The position numbers were made by a program, and so were the translations under genes. Shown here in pieces: positions 30,989 to 40,800 of a stretch of 51,410 nt of DNA (position 1 is its first letter; every line of letters starts with the position of its first letter). This DNA comes from Polaromonas sp. YR568 (GTDB lineage Bacteria > Pseudomonadota > Gammaproteobacteria > Burkholderiales > Burkholderiaceae_C), in NCBI RefSeq assembly GCF_900116715.1, contig NZ_FPBM01000016.1:1-51410 (forward strand). Reading direction: 5' to 3'. A model generated the notes under the pieces. It was given only the letters and a program-made list of their open reading frames with translations. It searched no databases and was not told the DNA's origin.

Positions 30989-31939
30989 ATGAACCAGATT
31001 ATTTCGTGGCTAGAGCAATACGGCCTGGCCGCCGTTTTCCTGAATATCGGGCTGGAGCAGCTGGGCCTGCCCATTCCGGCCTATCCGGTGCTCATCCTCA
31101 CCGGCGCCTTGAGTTTTAACGGCCAGTATTCCGCCGGCGGCCTGCTGTTTACGGCCGTGTTCGCCTGCCTGATCGCCGACAGCATCTGGTACTGGGCCGG
31201 CCACCGTTATGGCAGCCGCGTGCTCAAGACCCTGTGCCGCATCTCCCTCTCGCCCGACTCCTGCGTGCGCCAGACCGAATCCATCTTCACGCGCTGGGGC
31301 GTCAAGTCGCTGGTACTGGCCAAATTCATCCCCGGCTTTGCCTCGCTGGCCACTGCGCTGGCCGGGCGCACCGGCGTGCCCTTTGGCCGCTTCCTGCTGT
31401 TCGACGCCATCGGTGCGGCTTTGTACTCGGGTGTGGGCCTGGCCATCGGCATGGTGTTCCATGACGCGGTGGCCGATGTGCTGGCCATCTTTGAGCAGAT
31501 GGGCCGCATCGGCCTCATGGTGCTGCTGGCGGCCTTTGCGCTTTTTCTGGCGCACAAATGGTGGCAGCGCCAGCGCTTTTACCGCCAGCTGCGCATGGCC
31601 CGCATTTCGCCGGAAGAGCTGGTCAAGCTAACACAAGCCAAACAACCCACCGTGATCCTCGATGTGCGCACCGAACTCGCCCGCGCCGGCGGCGGCATCA
31701 TCCCCGGCGCGCTGCTCTGGTCAGACCCCGACCGCAAGATGGCCACGCTGGACCTTCCCCACGACGTCGCCGTCGTTGTTTACTGCGCCTGCCCCAACGA
31801 CGCCTCCGCCGCGCAGGTGGCCAGGCGTTTGATGGCGGCGGGGTTTCGCAATGTGCGCCCTTTACATGGGGGCATCGACGCCTGGGAGGCCGCCGGGCTG
31901 GCGCTGGAGTACCCCGCATACCCCGCGCAGCCTGCCTGA
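30989..31939 (+). CDS. DedA-family membrane protein fused to a rhodanese domain
   Basis: 316 residues from ATG 30989 (MNQIISWLEQYGLAAVFLNI). Residues ~1-200 are a DedA/VTT domain with four to five membrane segments and the family motif region KFIPGFASLATALAGRTGVPFGRF. Residues ~215-312 are a rhodanese-like domain (TVILDVRTELARAGGGIIPGA), with the active-site cysteine in VVYCACPNDASAAQVARRL and NVRPLHGGIDAWEAAGL. DedA proteins are implicated in undecaprenyl-phosphate and lipid flipping; rhodaneses carry sulfane sulfur. The fusion is known in proteobacteria, but its purpose is unclear. It diverges from the helicase gene. Confidence 0.9.
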   Translation: MNQIISWLEQYGLAAVFLNIGLEQLGLPIPAYPVLILTGALSFNGQYSAGGLLFTAVFACLIADSIWYWAGHRYGSRVLKTLCRISLSPDSCVRQTESIFTRWGVKSLVLAKFIPGFASLATALAGRTGVPFGRFLLFDAIGAALYSGVGLAIGMVFHDAVADVLAIFEQMGRIGLMVLLAAFALFLAHKWWQRQRFYRQLRMARISPEELVKLTQAKQPTVILDVRTELARAGGGIIPGALLWSDPDRKMATLDLPHDVAVVVYCACPNDASAAQVARRLMAAGFRNVRPLHGGIDAWEAAGLALEYPAYPAQPA

Positions 31940-32357
31940 CGCTGCCGGCGGGCCGGCCCCGGGGGTGAATTTTCACCTTGCCTGGCGCGCTGAGGTATGC
32001 GTTCATGCAGCCATGCGCCACGCGATGCATCACAAAGCATCATGAACGCGCAACGAAGGGCTTCGGGAGAGGTCTTAAGTATGCAAATAAACTGCGTGCC
32101 GCCGCCAGAGTGCGGACGAAAGAAAACAGGGTGTTGTCCTATGGCGAATTTCGCTGCTGCGGCACACACTTGCGTTGCCGCGCGCGCCTGAAAATTGGAT
32201 CATGAGCGCTTCATCGTTGTAAAGAAAACTCCATGCAGTGCATGACCTTTTGTTCGCCAGGCGCATCCTCCGCAAACCCCTGTGAGCTTCGCCTGCCGGG
32301 ACTGCCTTTGTTGCCCTTGCAGTCCACTTCGCGCGCAGTGCGCATGCTGCAGGAGCC
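31940..32357. other. Intergenic region upstream of the large sensor kinase
   Basis: About 420 bases without a supported gene; several short frames in both directions lack ribosome binding sites. The GC content drops near 32060-32200. Three AT-containing stretches could hold the promoter of the kinase gene, but no convincing -35/-10 pair stands out. Confidence 0.4.
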
Positions 32358-35300
32358 ATGGTGAAAAGAGACGAAAGCCTTCTCGAAGAGAACGAACGCC
32401 TTCAGGCTGAAGCAGAGGCGCTGGCCGCCGCCAACGACAAGCTCAGGCAGGAGCTGGCGGAGCAGCAGCGCCTCGTCGAGACACTGCAAAACGATGTGCA
32501 GGGCCTGTGCAGCCTGGCCTCGATCTCGGCCGACTGGTATTGGGAGCAAGACGCCGACTGCCGCTTCATCGCATTTGCCGCTGAAAAAGTCTCCGACGGT
32601 TCGGACGAGGCCGACCTGAACAGCGCCCTCGGAAAAACCCGCTGGGAGCTGCCGGGCGCTTTCCCGCTGAGCATGTCCTGGGCCGACCACCGCGCGCTGC
32701 TTGACGCGCGGCAGGCGTTTCGCGACTTCGAATACATACGCGTACTGAACGACGGCATTGCCCACTACTTCTCGGCCAGCGGCGTGCCGGTGTTCGTCAA
32801 TCACCGCTTCACCGGCTACCGCGGCACCACACGCGACGTCACGATGAGCCGGCGCACCGAAGAAAAAGAGCGCAAGGCCGCGCAGTTCCTCGACGACATC
32901 GTGGAAAACATTCCCATGGCCGTGCACCTCAAATCGGTGGAAGACGGCTTCAGGGTCGTGGCCTGGAACAAGGCAGCGGAAGACCTTTACGGCATCAAGC
33001 GCGATGAAGCCATAGGCCACACCGTGCGAGACCTGTGGCCCAAGGCGGATGCCGACCGCATGCATGCCTCAGACCTGGAGCTGATGGCCTCCGGCGACAT
33101 GCAGGAATTCCCGGACCTGGCCGCGCAGGCCAGGGGCCGCGGGCGCATACGCGTGCACATGCGCAAGCTGCCGCTGAAAGACGCCAGCGGCGCCATCACC
33201 CACATCCTCGTCACGTCCGAAGACATCACCGAGCGGCTGATCGCCGAGGCCCGGTTGCGGCACAGCCAGGCTCGGTTTCGCAGCCTCACCCGTTTGTCCT
33301 CCGACTGGTACTGGGAACTCGACGAGAACTTTCGCTTCACCCGCCTGTCCGGCGGCATCACCGAGCAGGCCGGTGTGTCCCTCAGCGACTACCTCGGCAA
33401 GACCCGCTGGGAGATCGACACCAACCCGCGCAACCGCGCCGCCTGGATGGAACACCGCGCGCAGCTCGAGCGGCACGAAACCTTTCGCAACTTTGAATAC
33501 GAGCACCGGCACAAGGACGGCCGGGTGCTGGTATTCAGCATCAGCGGCGAGCCCGTGCTGGATACGCAGGGCGCTTTCACCGGCTATCGCGGGGTAGGCA
33601 CCGACATCACCGAGCGCAAACAGTCCGAAGCCGCACTGCGCGCTGGTGAGGCGCGCTTTCGCGCGGTGGTCGGGGCCCTGGCCGAAGGCGTGGTGCTGCG
33701 TGATGCCGACGGAAACATCATCGACTGCAACACCAGCGCCGAGCGCATCTTCGGCAAGAGCCTGGCGCAGATCAAGGGGCTGCCCTCGGCCGCGCTGGAC
33801 TGGGAGCGGCTGCGTGAAGACGGCTCGCCCATGCCGGAAGACGAGTGGCCCAGCGTCGTCGCCCGGCAGACCGGCCAGACGCAGAGCAACTCGGTCGTTT
33901 GCTACCGCCGGCCCGACGGCAGCATCATGTGGGGCCTGGTCAATGTGCAGCCCCTTTTTGACGGCGACACCAATGTGCCGACCGGCTTCGTTACCTCCAT
34001 TGCCGACATCACCAAAAGAAAGCAGGCCGAGATCGAAATCGTCCGGCTCAACGTCGACCTGGAAACCCGCGTCTCGCGCCGCACCGCCCAGCTCGAAGCC
34101 GCCAACAAGGAGATCGAGGCCTTCTCGTACTCCGTCGCGCACGACCTGCGCACACCGCTCAGCACTATCGACGGTTTTTGTGTGCTGCTTGAAAAATCCA
34201 TGCCTGAGGCCAAGGACGAGCGCGCCCGGCATTACACCAGCCGCATACGCAGCAGCGTGCGGCGCATGGGCGAGCTCACGGATGGTTTGTTGTCGCTCGC
34301 GCGCCTCTCACGCACCAGCCTTGTCTGGGCACCGGTCGATATCAGCGCCGAGGCCGAGGGTATTTTGCGCAGGCTCAAGGACGCCAACCCTGCACGCGAG
34401 GCCGCCGTCACGGTAGAGCCCGGCCTGGTGGCGCGCGCCGACCGCGCCCTGCTCGGTCAGGTGCTTGAGAACCTGATCGCCAACGCCTGGAAGTTCAGCT
34501 CGAAAAAGCCGCGCACCGAAATCACAGTCGGTCGGCAAGAGGGCGCGGGCTCGCCGGCCGTGTACTTTGTCAAAGACAACGGCGCCGGCTTTGACATGGC
34601 CTATGTCGACAAGCTCTTCGGCACTTTCCAGCGCCTGCATGCCCCCGAAGAATTCACCGGCAGCGGTATAGGCCTGGCCACCGTCAAGCGCATCATCACC
34701 CGGCACGGCGGCAAGATCTGGGCGCAGTCCACGGTGGGTGAGGGCAGCACTTTTTACTTCTCGCTAGGCGGCAACCAGGCCAATGTCGGGCTCGGCGATG
34801 CGGTGGACGAAGACTCGGGCTTTATGCTGGCCGATCCGTCATTGGGCATTCCTTTCAGCAGCGACAACGATGCCTTCCTGCTCAAAGACCAGCAGTTCAG
34901 CAATGCGTTCGAGCATGCCGCCATCGGCATGACGCTGATCGGCATCGACTCGCGGCGGCTCAAAGTTAACAACGCTTTTTGCCAGATGCTGGGCTACTCG
35001 GAAGCAGAGATGCTGGCGCGCTCCATTTATGACCTGACGCACCCGGACGACATCGCCTGGGACCTGGAGCAGCGCAAGCGGGCGCTGGCGGGCGAGATCG
35101 AGTCATTCCAGGTCGAGAAGCGCTACATCCACAAGCTGGGCCACACCGTGTGGGGCTATATGAGCTGCTCCCTGGTGCGCGACGAAGACCGCAAGCCGAT
35201 TCACTTCATCGCGCAGATCCAGGACATCACCGAGCGCAAGCAGACCGAGCAGGTCCTGCGCGAGCGCGAGGAGCGCTTTCGCGCGCTCACCGCGCTGTCG

Positions 35301-37499
35301 TCCGACTGGTTCTGGGAGCAGGACGAGAATTTCCGCTTCGTTGAAATTTCAGGTGACGCACCGCATGTCTCGGGCATCACGCACAAGGCCTACGGCAAGA
35401 CACCATGGGAGCTGAACCACGTCAACATGAGCGACGCCGTCTGGGCCGAGCACAAGGCCACACTGCAGCGGCACGAGGTTTTCCGCAATTTTGAAAGCAT
35501 ACGGCGCGATGTCAACGGCACCATCCGCTACCTCAGCATCAGCGGCGTGCCGATCTTTGACGAGATGGGTCGCTTTACCGGCTACCGCGGCACCGGCCGT
35601 GACACCACCGAGTGGCGCCGCATCACCGAGGCCTTGCGCACCAGCGAGTCGCAGCTGCGCGAGATCACAGACACCGTGCCGGCCTGGATCACCTATGTCG
35701 ACGTCGACCAGCGCCTGAGCTTTTACAACCGTGCCTACCAGGAGGCCTTCGGCTTGTCGCACGAAGAGCTGGACGGCAGGCCGCTGCGTGAAGTGCTGGG
35801 CGACGAGATCTATGAAATCGCGCGGCCCCGTATTGAAGAGGTGCTGCGCGGTTATCCGGTGGTTTATGAGCGCTCGCAAAAAACAGCGCGCGGCGACGTG
35901 CGCGACTACGTCATCAACTACTTCCCGCGCTACGGCGATGGCGCAGACGAAGGCAAGGTGGTCGGCTTTTATTCGCTGGCCAATGACATCACCGAACTCA
36001 AGCGCATGGACCGCATGAAAAGCGAGTTCGTCTCCACCGTCAGCCATGAGCTGCGCACGCCGCTTACCTCGATACGCGGCTCGCTGGGCCTGATCTCGGG
36101 TGGTGTGGCCGGCCAGCTGCCGGAGGCCGTCAAGACGCTGGTGGGCATCGCCAAGAGCAACTGCGAGCGCCTCATCCGGCTGATCAACGACATCCTGGAC
36201 ATTGAAAAAATTGAATCCGGCAAGATGACGCTGGACTTGCAGACCGTGGCGCTCCAGCCCCTGCTCGAGCAGGCGGTGGCGGCCAACGAAGGCTATGGCA
36301 AGGAAAAGAACGTAAGCCTGACTCTGGTGTTCGAGCAAGAGGAGGGCGAAGAGCCGATGCAGGTCCGGGCCGACAGCGACCGCCTCACGCAGGTGGTGAC
36401 CAACCTGCTGTCGAACGCCATGAAGTTTTCGCCGGCTGACGGTGTCGTCGAAATCCATGTCTCGCGCAGCGTGCGCCACGTGCGCGTGGAAGTGCGCGAC
36501 CGCGGGCCCGGCATTCCGGAAGAGTTCCGAAAACGCATCTTCCAGAAGTTCTCGCAGGCTGACTCGTCCGACACGCGTCAAAAGGGCGGCACCGGCCTGG
36601 GTCTGAATATTTCACGCGCCATCATCGAGCGCCTGGGCGGCAGCATCGGCTTTGACACCCGCACTGGCGAGGGCACCACCTTTTTCTTCGAGCTGCCCGA
36701 GTGGCAGGAGCCGCAGCCCACTGTGACCTCGGTGATGCACACCGGCCTGCCGCGCATCCTGATCTGCGAGGACGACCGCGACATCGCCCGCCTGATCGGC
36801 CTGATGCTGGAGCGCGCCGGCTTTGACCCCGACACGGTGTACAGCGCCGAAGAAGCCCTGGCGCGACTGGAGAGTGAGCGCTACGCCGCCATCACGGTCG
36901 ACTTGAAGCTGCCCGGCCAGGACGGCATCTCGCTGATCCGCACGCTGCGCGCGCAATTACCCACGCGCGATGTGCCTGTGGTGGTGGTGTCGGCGTCGGC
37001 CGCCGAAGGCCGGGTGCGCTTTAACGAACAGTCGCTCACCGTGTCGGACTGGCTGGAAAAGCCCATCGATGAAAACCTGCTGGTGCTGGGCGTGCGGCGC
37101 GCCATTGCCGGCGCGGCAGAGAGCCGGCCCGTCATCCTGCATGTGGAGGATGACCCCGATATCCAGCGCATCGCCGCGGCCATCGCGCAGGATTTTGCGA
37201 CCTTTGTCTTTGCCGGCACGCTGACCGAAGCACGCGCGCGGCTGCAGGAGCAGCGCTTTGACCTCGTCCTGCTGGACCTGAGCCTGCCGGAAGGCTCGGG
37301 CTGGGATTTGCTGGCCGACATCGAGACGCAGAACCGGCCGCCGCCGGTGGTGATTTTCTCGGCGATGGAAGTTGACCGTGTGCAGGCAGCGCGGGCCGAC
37401 GCCGTGCTGATCAAGGCCAAGACCTCCAACGCCGAGCTGTTGGAGACGCTGCAGCGCGTGCTGGCGCAGGGCCGGTTTTTCCCGCCTTCGCGGATCTGA
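32358..37499 (+). CDS. Multi-PAS hybrid kinase with two histidine-kinase cores and two receivers
   Basis: 1713 residues from ATG 32358 (AGGAG ribosome binding site) with an N-terminal coiled coil and no membrane helix. Three PAS copies share the signature SxDWYWEQDxxFRF...GKTxWE...FTGYRG and begin near residues 59, 316 and 983. Other PAS domains lie near 180, 430, 845 and 1100. Kinase core 1 has H595 (SVAHDLRTPLS) and an HATPase ending ~785 (GSGIGLATVKRI). Kinase core 2 has H1230 (TVSHELRTPLTS) and an HATPase ending ~1450 (GTGLGLNISRAI). Receivers follow with D1515 (TVDLKLPGQDG) and D1640 (LLDLSLPEGSG). The protein looks like two complete PAS-kinases joined. No response regulator gene is adjacent. 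It probably integrates several cytoplasmic redox or light-type signals; the output is unknown. Confidence 0.93.
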   Translation: MVKRDESLLEENERLQAEAEALAAANDKLRQELAEQQRLVETLQNDVQGLCSLASISADWYWEQDADCRFIAFAAEKVSDGSDEADLNSALGKTRWELPGAFPLSMSWADHRALLDARQAFRDFEYIRVLNDGIAHYFSASGVPVFVNHRFTGYRGTTRDVTMSRRTEEKERKAAQFLDDIVENIPMAVHLKSVEDGFRVVAWNKAAEDLYGIKRDEAIGHTVRDLWPKADADRMHASDLELMASGDMQEFPDLAAQARGRGRIRVHMRKLPLKDASGAITHILVTSEDITERLIAEARLRHSQARFRSLTRLSSDWYWELDENFRFTRLSGGITEQAGVSLSDYLGKTRWEIDTNPRNRAAWMEHRAQLERHETFRNFEYEHRHKDGRVLVFSISGEPVLDTQGAFTGYRGVGTDITERKQSEAALRAGEARFRAVVGALAEGVVLRDADGNIIDCNTSAERIFGKSLAQIKGLPSAALDWERLREDGSPMPEDEWPSVVARQTGQTQSNSVVCYRRPDGSIMWGLVNVQPLFDGDTNVPTGFVTSIADITKRKQAEIEIVRLNVDLETRVSRRTAQLEAANKEIEAFSYSVAHDLRTPLSTIDGFCVLLEKSMPEAKDERARHYTSRIRSSVRRMGELTDGLLSLARLSRTSLVWAPVDISAEAEGILRRLKDANPAREAAVTVEPGLVARADRALLGQVLENLIANAWKFSSKKPRTEITVGRQEGAGSPAVYFVKDNGAGFDMAYVDKLFGTFQRLHAPEEFTGSGIGLATVKRIITRHGGKIWAQSTVGEGSTFYFSLGGNQANVGLGDAVDEDSGFMLADPSLGIPFSSDNDAFLLKDQQFSNAFEHAAIGMTLIGIDSRRLKVNNAFCQMLGYSEAEMLARSIYDLTHPDDIAWDLEQRKRALAGEIESFQVEKRYIHKLGHTVWGYMSCSLVRDEDRKPIHFIAQIQDITERKQTEQVLREREERFRALTALSSDWFWEQDENFRFVEISGDAPHVSGITHKAYGKTPWELNHVNMSDAVWAEHKATLQRHEVFRNFESIRRDVNGTIRYLSISGVPIFDEMGRFTGYRGTGRDTTEWRRITEALRTSESQLREITDTVPAWITYVDVDQRLSFYNRAYQEAFGLSHEELDGRPLREVLGDEIYEIARPRIEEVLRGYPVVYERSQKTARGDVRDYVINYFPRYGDGADEGKVVGFYSLANDITELKRMDRMKSEFVSTVSHELRTPLTSIRGSLGLISGGVAGQLPEAVKTLVGIAKSNCERLIRLINDILDIEKIESGKMTLDLQTVALQPLLEQAVAANEGYGKEKNVSLTLVFEQEEGEEPMQVRADSDRLTQVVTNLLSNAMKFSPADGVVEIHVSRSVRHVRVEVRDRGPGIPEEFRKRIFQKFSQADSSDTRQKGGTGLGLNISRAIIERLGGSIGFDTRTGEGTTFFFELPEWQEPQPTVTSVMHTGLPRILICEDDRDIARLIGLMLERAGFDPDTVYSAEEALARLESERYAAITVDLKLPGQDGISLIRTLRAQLPTRDVPVVVVSASAAEGRVRFNEQSLTVSDWLEKPIDENLLVLGVRRAIAGAAESRPVILHVEDDPDIQRIAAAIAQDFATFVFAGTLTEARARLQEQRFDLVLLDLSLPEGSGWDLLADIETQNRPPPVVIFSAMEVDRVQAARADAVLIKAKTSNAELLETLQRVLAQGRFFPPSRI

Positions 37500-37518
37500 G
37501 CCCGCCAGAGCCGCCGTC

Positions 37519-37968
37519 TCAGGACGACGGTGAATTCATGATCTCGGTGTAGCGGCGCTGCATTTCTTCAGGCGCCATCTCTTCAATGCTGTGCCCCACG
37601 CTCCAGCGGTGGCCAAAGGGGTCGCGAAAGCTGCCCGAGCGCTCGCCATAGAAGTGGTCCGCCGCCGCCATCTCCAGCGTGGCGCCGGCCTTCAGCGCGC
37701 GGGCGATCACCGCATCGCAGTCGTCCACATGCAGGTGCAGCGTCATCGCCACCGGCGCGCCCGGCACCGGCCCTGTTATGCCCAGCTCCGGGTACTCGCC
37801 CGAGATCATCAGGATGGTGCTGCCAAACACCAGCTCGGCGTGGCCGATGCGGCCGCTGGGTTCGGTCAGGCGAAATTTCTCCGTCGCCCCAAACACCGAG
37901 ATGTAAAACGCGATGGCGTCCACCGGGTTCTTGATGTGGATGTAGGCATACAGTTCGTGAATGGCCAT
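37519..37968 (-). CDS. VOC/glyoxalase-like (PhnB-type) protein
   Basis: 149 residues from ATG 37968 (MAIHELYAYIHIKNPVDAIA). One VOC module pair is seen: FYISVFGATEKFRLTEPSGR, IGHAELVFGSTILMISGEYP, LHLHVDDCDAVIARALKAGA, FYGERSGSFRDPFGHRWSVG. This is the PhnB/YdcE-like subgroup, often annotated as a glyoxalase or resistance protein without known activity. The upstream frame to 38067 is rejected. It follows the AraC regulator gene by 140 bases in the same direction and may be its target. Confidence 0.85.
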   Translation of the reverse strand: MAIHELYAYIHIKNPVDAIAFYISVFGATEKFRLTEPSGRIGHAELVFGSTILMISGEYPELGITGPVPGAPVAMTLHLHVDDCDAVIARALKAGATLEMAAADHFYGERSGSFRDPFGHRWSVGHSIEEMAPEEMQRRYTEIMNSPSS

Positions 37969-38108
37969 GGTGTCTCCGGGCTTGGGATGTGGATAAAGAG
38001 AGGTGAAAGCAGACAGTGGGCAAAGTCTAGCCCGCGCCGCCCGGACCGTCTTGAACAAAATTGACATGCCGCCGTGGACAGCGCAGCCGCACTTCGCATC
38101 AAGCAGCT

Positions 38109-38963
38109 TCAGGCCCTGGCCGCCACCGCCACATGGTTGGCCGACTCAGGCCGCGCCAGCCGGTACTGCTCCGGCGTCACGCCCGAGAACTCGCGAAACT
38201 CGCGGTTGAAATGCGGCTGGTCGGCGTAGCCCGCTTCCATCGCCACCAGCGCCAGGCTTGGGGGGATAGAGGGCGCGCCGCCGCGTGCTGCCTGCATCTT
38301 TTGCATGAGGCTTAGCGCTTTCTGAAAACGCTGCACACGGCCATACAGCTTGGGCGGCAGGCCCACCGCCTGCGAAAACAGCCGGATGAACTGCCGGTGG
38401 CTGTAGCCGCTGCGCAGCACCACTTCTTCCACACGCATGCCGGCGTCCAGTTGAGCCAGTGCCCGCTTGATGGCGGGGTTCACGCTGTTTGCCGATGAGC
38501 CGGCCAGGCGCCGCAGCAGCAACGCCTCAAAGGTGCGCAGCTTGTCTTCGGGTGTGGGCGCGGCCAGCAACTGCTCACGCATCAGGCCGGCGCTGCTGCC
38601 CCATATATCTTCCAGCCGCACATGCCGGCCCGCCAGTTCGTCGGCCGGCAGGCCCAGCAAAGCCTGCGCGGCGCCGGGCAGCAGCTGCATGCCGATGGCG
38701 GGGCCCGTCCCGGCCATGTCTTTTGCATAAAAGCCGGCCCGTGCGCCGCCGACCAGTGCATGGCCCAGCTGCGCGCCGGTGGTGTCCGCGGCGTCCTTGA
38801 AGATGCGCACCGCCGGCCCGTCCAGGCGAAACACCAGGTGCATCAGGCCGGTGGGCATCACGTGCTCGCGGGCCTGCACGCGCGGGCCGCCGCCGGGTGC
38901 GGGTGCGCTGAACCACGCCGTCTTGATCAAGCCGGCCAGTTGGGGATGAGGAGGGCGCTGCAT
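38109..38963 (-). CDS. AraC-family transcriptional regulator
   Basis: 284 residues. The N-terminal ~150 residues are a DUF6597-type cupin-like sensing domain (HVMPTGLMHLVFRLDGPAVR). The C-terminal two-HTH AraC domain spans ~175-275: RVEEVVLRSGYSHRQFIRLF, SQAVGLPPKLYGRVQRFQKA, LALVAMEAGYADQPHFNREF, FSGVTPEQYR. It probably controls the VOC gene downstream or itself. No operator was identified. Confidence 0.9.
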   Translation of the reverse strand: MQRPPHPQLAGLIKTAWFSAPAPGGGPRVQAREHVMPTGLMHLVFRLDGPAVRIFKDAADTTGAQLGHALVGGARAGFYAKDMAGTGPAIGMQLLPGAAQALLGLPADELAGRHVRLEDIWGSSAGLMREQLLAAPTPEDKLRTFEALLLRRLAGSSANSVNPAIKRALAQLDAGMRVEEVVLRSGYSHRQFIRLFSQAVGLPPKLYGRVQRFQKALSLMQKMQAARGGAPSIPPSLALVAMEAGYADQPHFNREFREFSGVTPEQYRLARPESANHVAVAARA

Positions 38964-39194
38964 GGCAAGTAAGGGGTGAGGGGCCTTGCCAGCAGTCTAG
39001 GGGATGGGCTGCGGCGGGGATAGCACCTGTTGGCCATCAAACGGCCATGCGGCAGCCCGGCCTTTCATTCTTCCGCTGAATGGAAATTTAATTTCACAAA
39101 TAGCGCTTACATCTCAGGGTAAACGCTTACATATTATGACAATTAGCCAAATATCCTACGGATTCTGAAAATTACTTTCACTTAGGAGCACCTT

Positions 39195-40748
39195 ATGGCT
39201 TACCGCACAGATACCCGCCAAGTGCTTTCCGCGCTGGCTTTTGGCCTGCTGGCCCTGGCGCAGGGCGTCATGCCCGCGCAGGCCCAGACCAGCCCTTCGG
39301 CCTTGAACCTTGCCATGGTGGGCGAGCCGCCCTCGCTGGACCCGATGCAGGCCACCACCGACCTGGTCGGCACCATCATGCAGCACGTGTATGAGCCGCT
39401 TTACACCTTTGACGCCAAATGGAACGTCGTGCCCATGCTGGCCGACGGCATGCCGCGTTATTCGGCCGACGGCAAGGTTGTCACCATCACGCTGCGCAAG
39501 GGCGTGAAGCTGCATTCGGGCCGCGTGCTCGATGCCGAAGACGTGATCGTCAGCCTCAAACGCTGGATCAAGGAAGCGCCGCGCGGCAAGGCCGTGGGCA
39601 AGGAAATCGTTGATTTGAAGTCCACCGCGCCATTGACGGTGGAGCTCACGCTGCGCAACCCGTATGCGCCGCTGCTCGCCCAACTGGCGCTGCCCAGCGG
39701 CATGGCCGCCATCATGGCCAAAGAGGCCGTGCAGATTCCGCTGCGTGACTTTGTCGGCACCGGCCCCTACAAATTCAAGGAGCGCCGCACCGACCAGTTT
39801 GTGGTGCTGACGCGTTTTGACGGCTACACCGCCCGCAAGGAGCCTGCCAACGGCTACGGCGGCAAGCGTGAAGCCTTTGTCGACGAGCTGCGCTTCATCC
39901 CGGTGCCCACACCCAACACGCGTGTCGAAGGCGCGATGTCCGGCCAGTTCCACTTTGCCGACCTGCTGCCCATAGACGCACTGGCCCGCCTGGAAAAAGC
40001 CGGCGGCCGCGCCAGTGCGGTGATCACACCGGCCTTTGGTTTTCCGTACCTGGTGTTCAACACGCGTGAAGGCATTAACGCCAACAAGGGCGTGCGCCAG
40101 GCCATCCAGACCGCCATCGGCCCCGGCGAAATGATGGCCGCCGGTTTTGGCGACACGCGTTTCTTCACCGCTGAAGCCAACCACTTCCCGCTGGGCTCGC
40201 CCTACTATTCGGCCGCGGGCGCCGACAGCTATAACCAGCGCGACCCCGTCAAGGCCAAGGCCCTGGCCGAAGCCGCCGGCTACAAAGGCGAGACGATCCG
40301 CATCCTGACCAGCCGCCAGTACGACTTTCACTACAACATGGCCGTCGTCATGGCCGAGCAGCTCAAGCGCGCCGGCATCAAGGCCGAGCTGACAGTGGTC
40401 GACTGGGCCACGCTGGTGCAGCGCCGCAACGACTCCGCCGCCTGGGATATTTATGTGACGCACTCGGGCCTGCTGCCTGAACCGATGTTGTCGCCGCCGC
40501 AATTGGGCGACGGCGCACCCGGCTGGTGGAACACCCCGGGCAAACAGGCCGCGCTGCTGGAGTTCAACCACACGCCGGTGCCCGCCAAGCGCGCGCCCAT
40601 CTGGGGCAAGGTGCAGCAGCTGGTGTATGACGAAGTGCCTTACATCGACATCGGCAAGTTCAACAGCCTCTCAGCCAAATCCACCAAGCTGGAAAACTAC
40701 CAGCCGGCGCTGTGGCCCTTTTTCTGGAATGTGAAGCTCAAGAACTGA
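39195..40748 (+). CDS. ABC transporter solute-binding protein, family 5
   Basis: 517 residues, with a signal peptide (VLSALAFGLLALAQGVMPAQ, cleavage after AQA). LNLAMVGEPPSLDPMQATTD and YEPLYTFDAKWNVVPMLADG are hallmarks of SBP_bac_5 proteins (DppA/OppA type), which bind peptides, nickel chelates or opines in the periplasm. No permease or ATPase gene is adjacent, so it must share one encoded elsewhere. An AGGAG ribosome binding site precedes the ATG and a terminator follows at 40771. The ligand is unknown. Confidence 0.93.
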   Translation: MAYRTDTRQVLSALAFGLLALAQGVMPAQAQTSPSALNLAMVGEPPSLDPMQATTDLVGTIMQHVYEPLYTFDAKWNVVPMLADGMPRYSADGKVVTITLRKGVKLHSGRVLDAEDVIVSLKRWIKEAPRGKAVGKEIVDLKSTAPLTVELTLRNPYAPLLAQLALPSGMAAIMAKEAVQIPLRDFVGTGPYKFKERRTDQFVVLTRFDGYTARKEPANGYGGKREAFVDELRFIPVPTPNTRVEGAMSGQFHFADLLPIDALARLEKAGGRASAVITPAFGFPYLVFNTREGINANKGVRQAIQTAIGPGEMMAAGFGDTRFFTAEANHFPLGSPYYSAAGADSYNQRDPVKAKALAEAAGYKGETIRILTSRQYDFHYNMAVVMAEQLKRAGIKAELTVVDWATLVQRRNDSAAWDIYVTHSGLLPEPMLSPPQLGDGAPGWWNTPGKQAALLEFNHTPVPAKRAPIWGKVQQLVYDEVPYIDIGKFNSLSAKSTKLENYQPALWPFFWNVKLKN

Positions 40749-40770
40749 GCAAGCTGCAACTGGAGCCTAG

Positions 40771-40800
40771 CCGTGCGGCCACAAGCTGCACGGTTTTTTT
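40771..40800 (+). terminator. Terminator after the solute-binding protein
   Basis: CCGTGC pairs with GCACGG around an 11-base loop and is followed by eight T. Its last base overlaps the stop codon of the convergent EF-hand gene. Confidence 0.85.
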
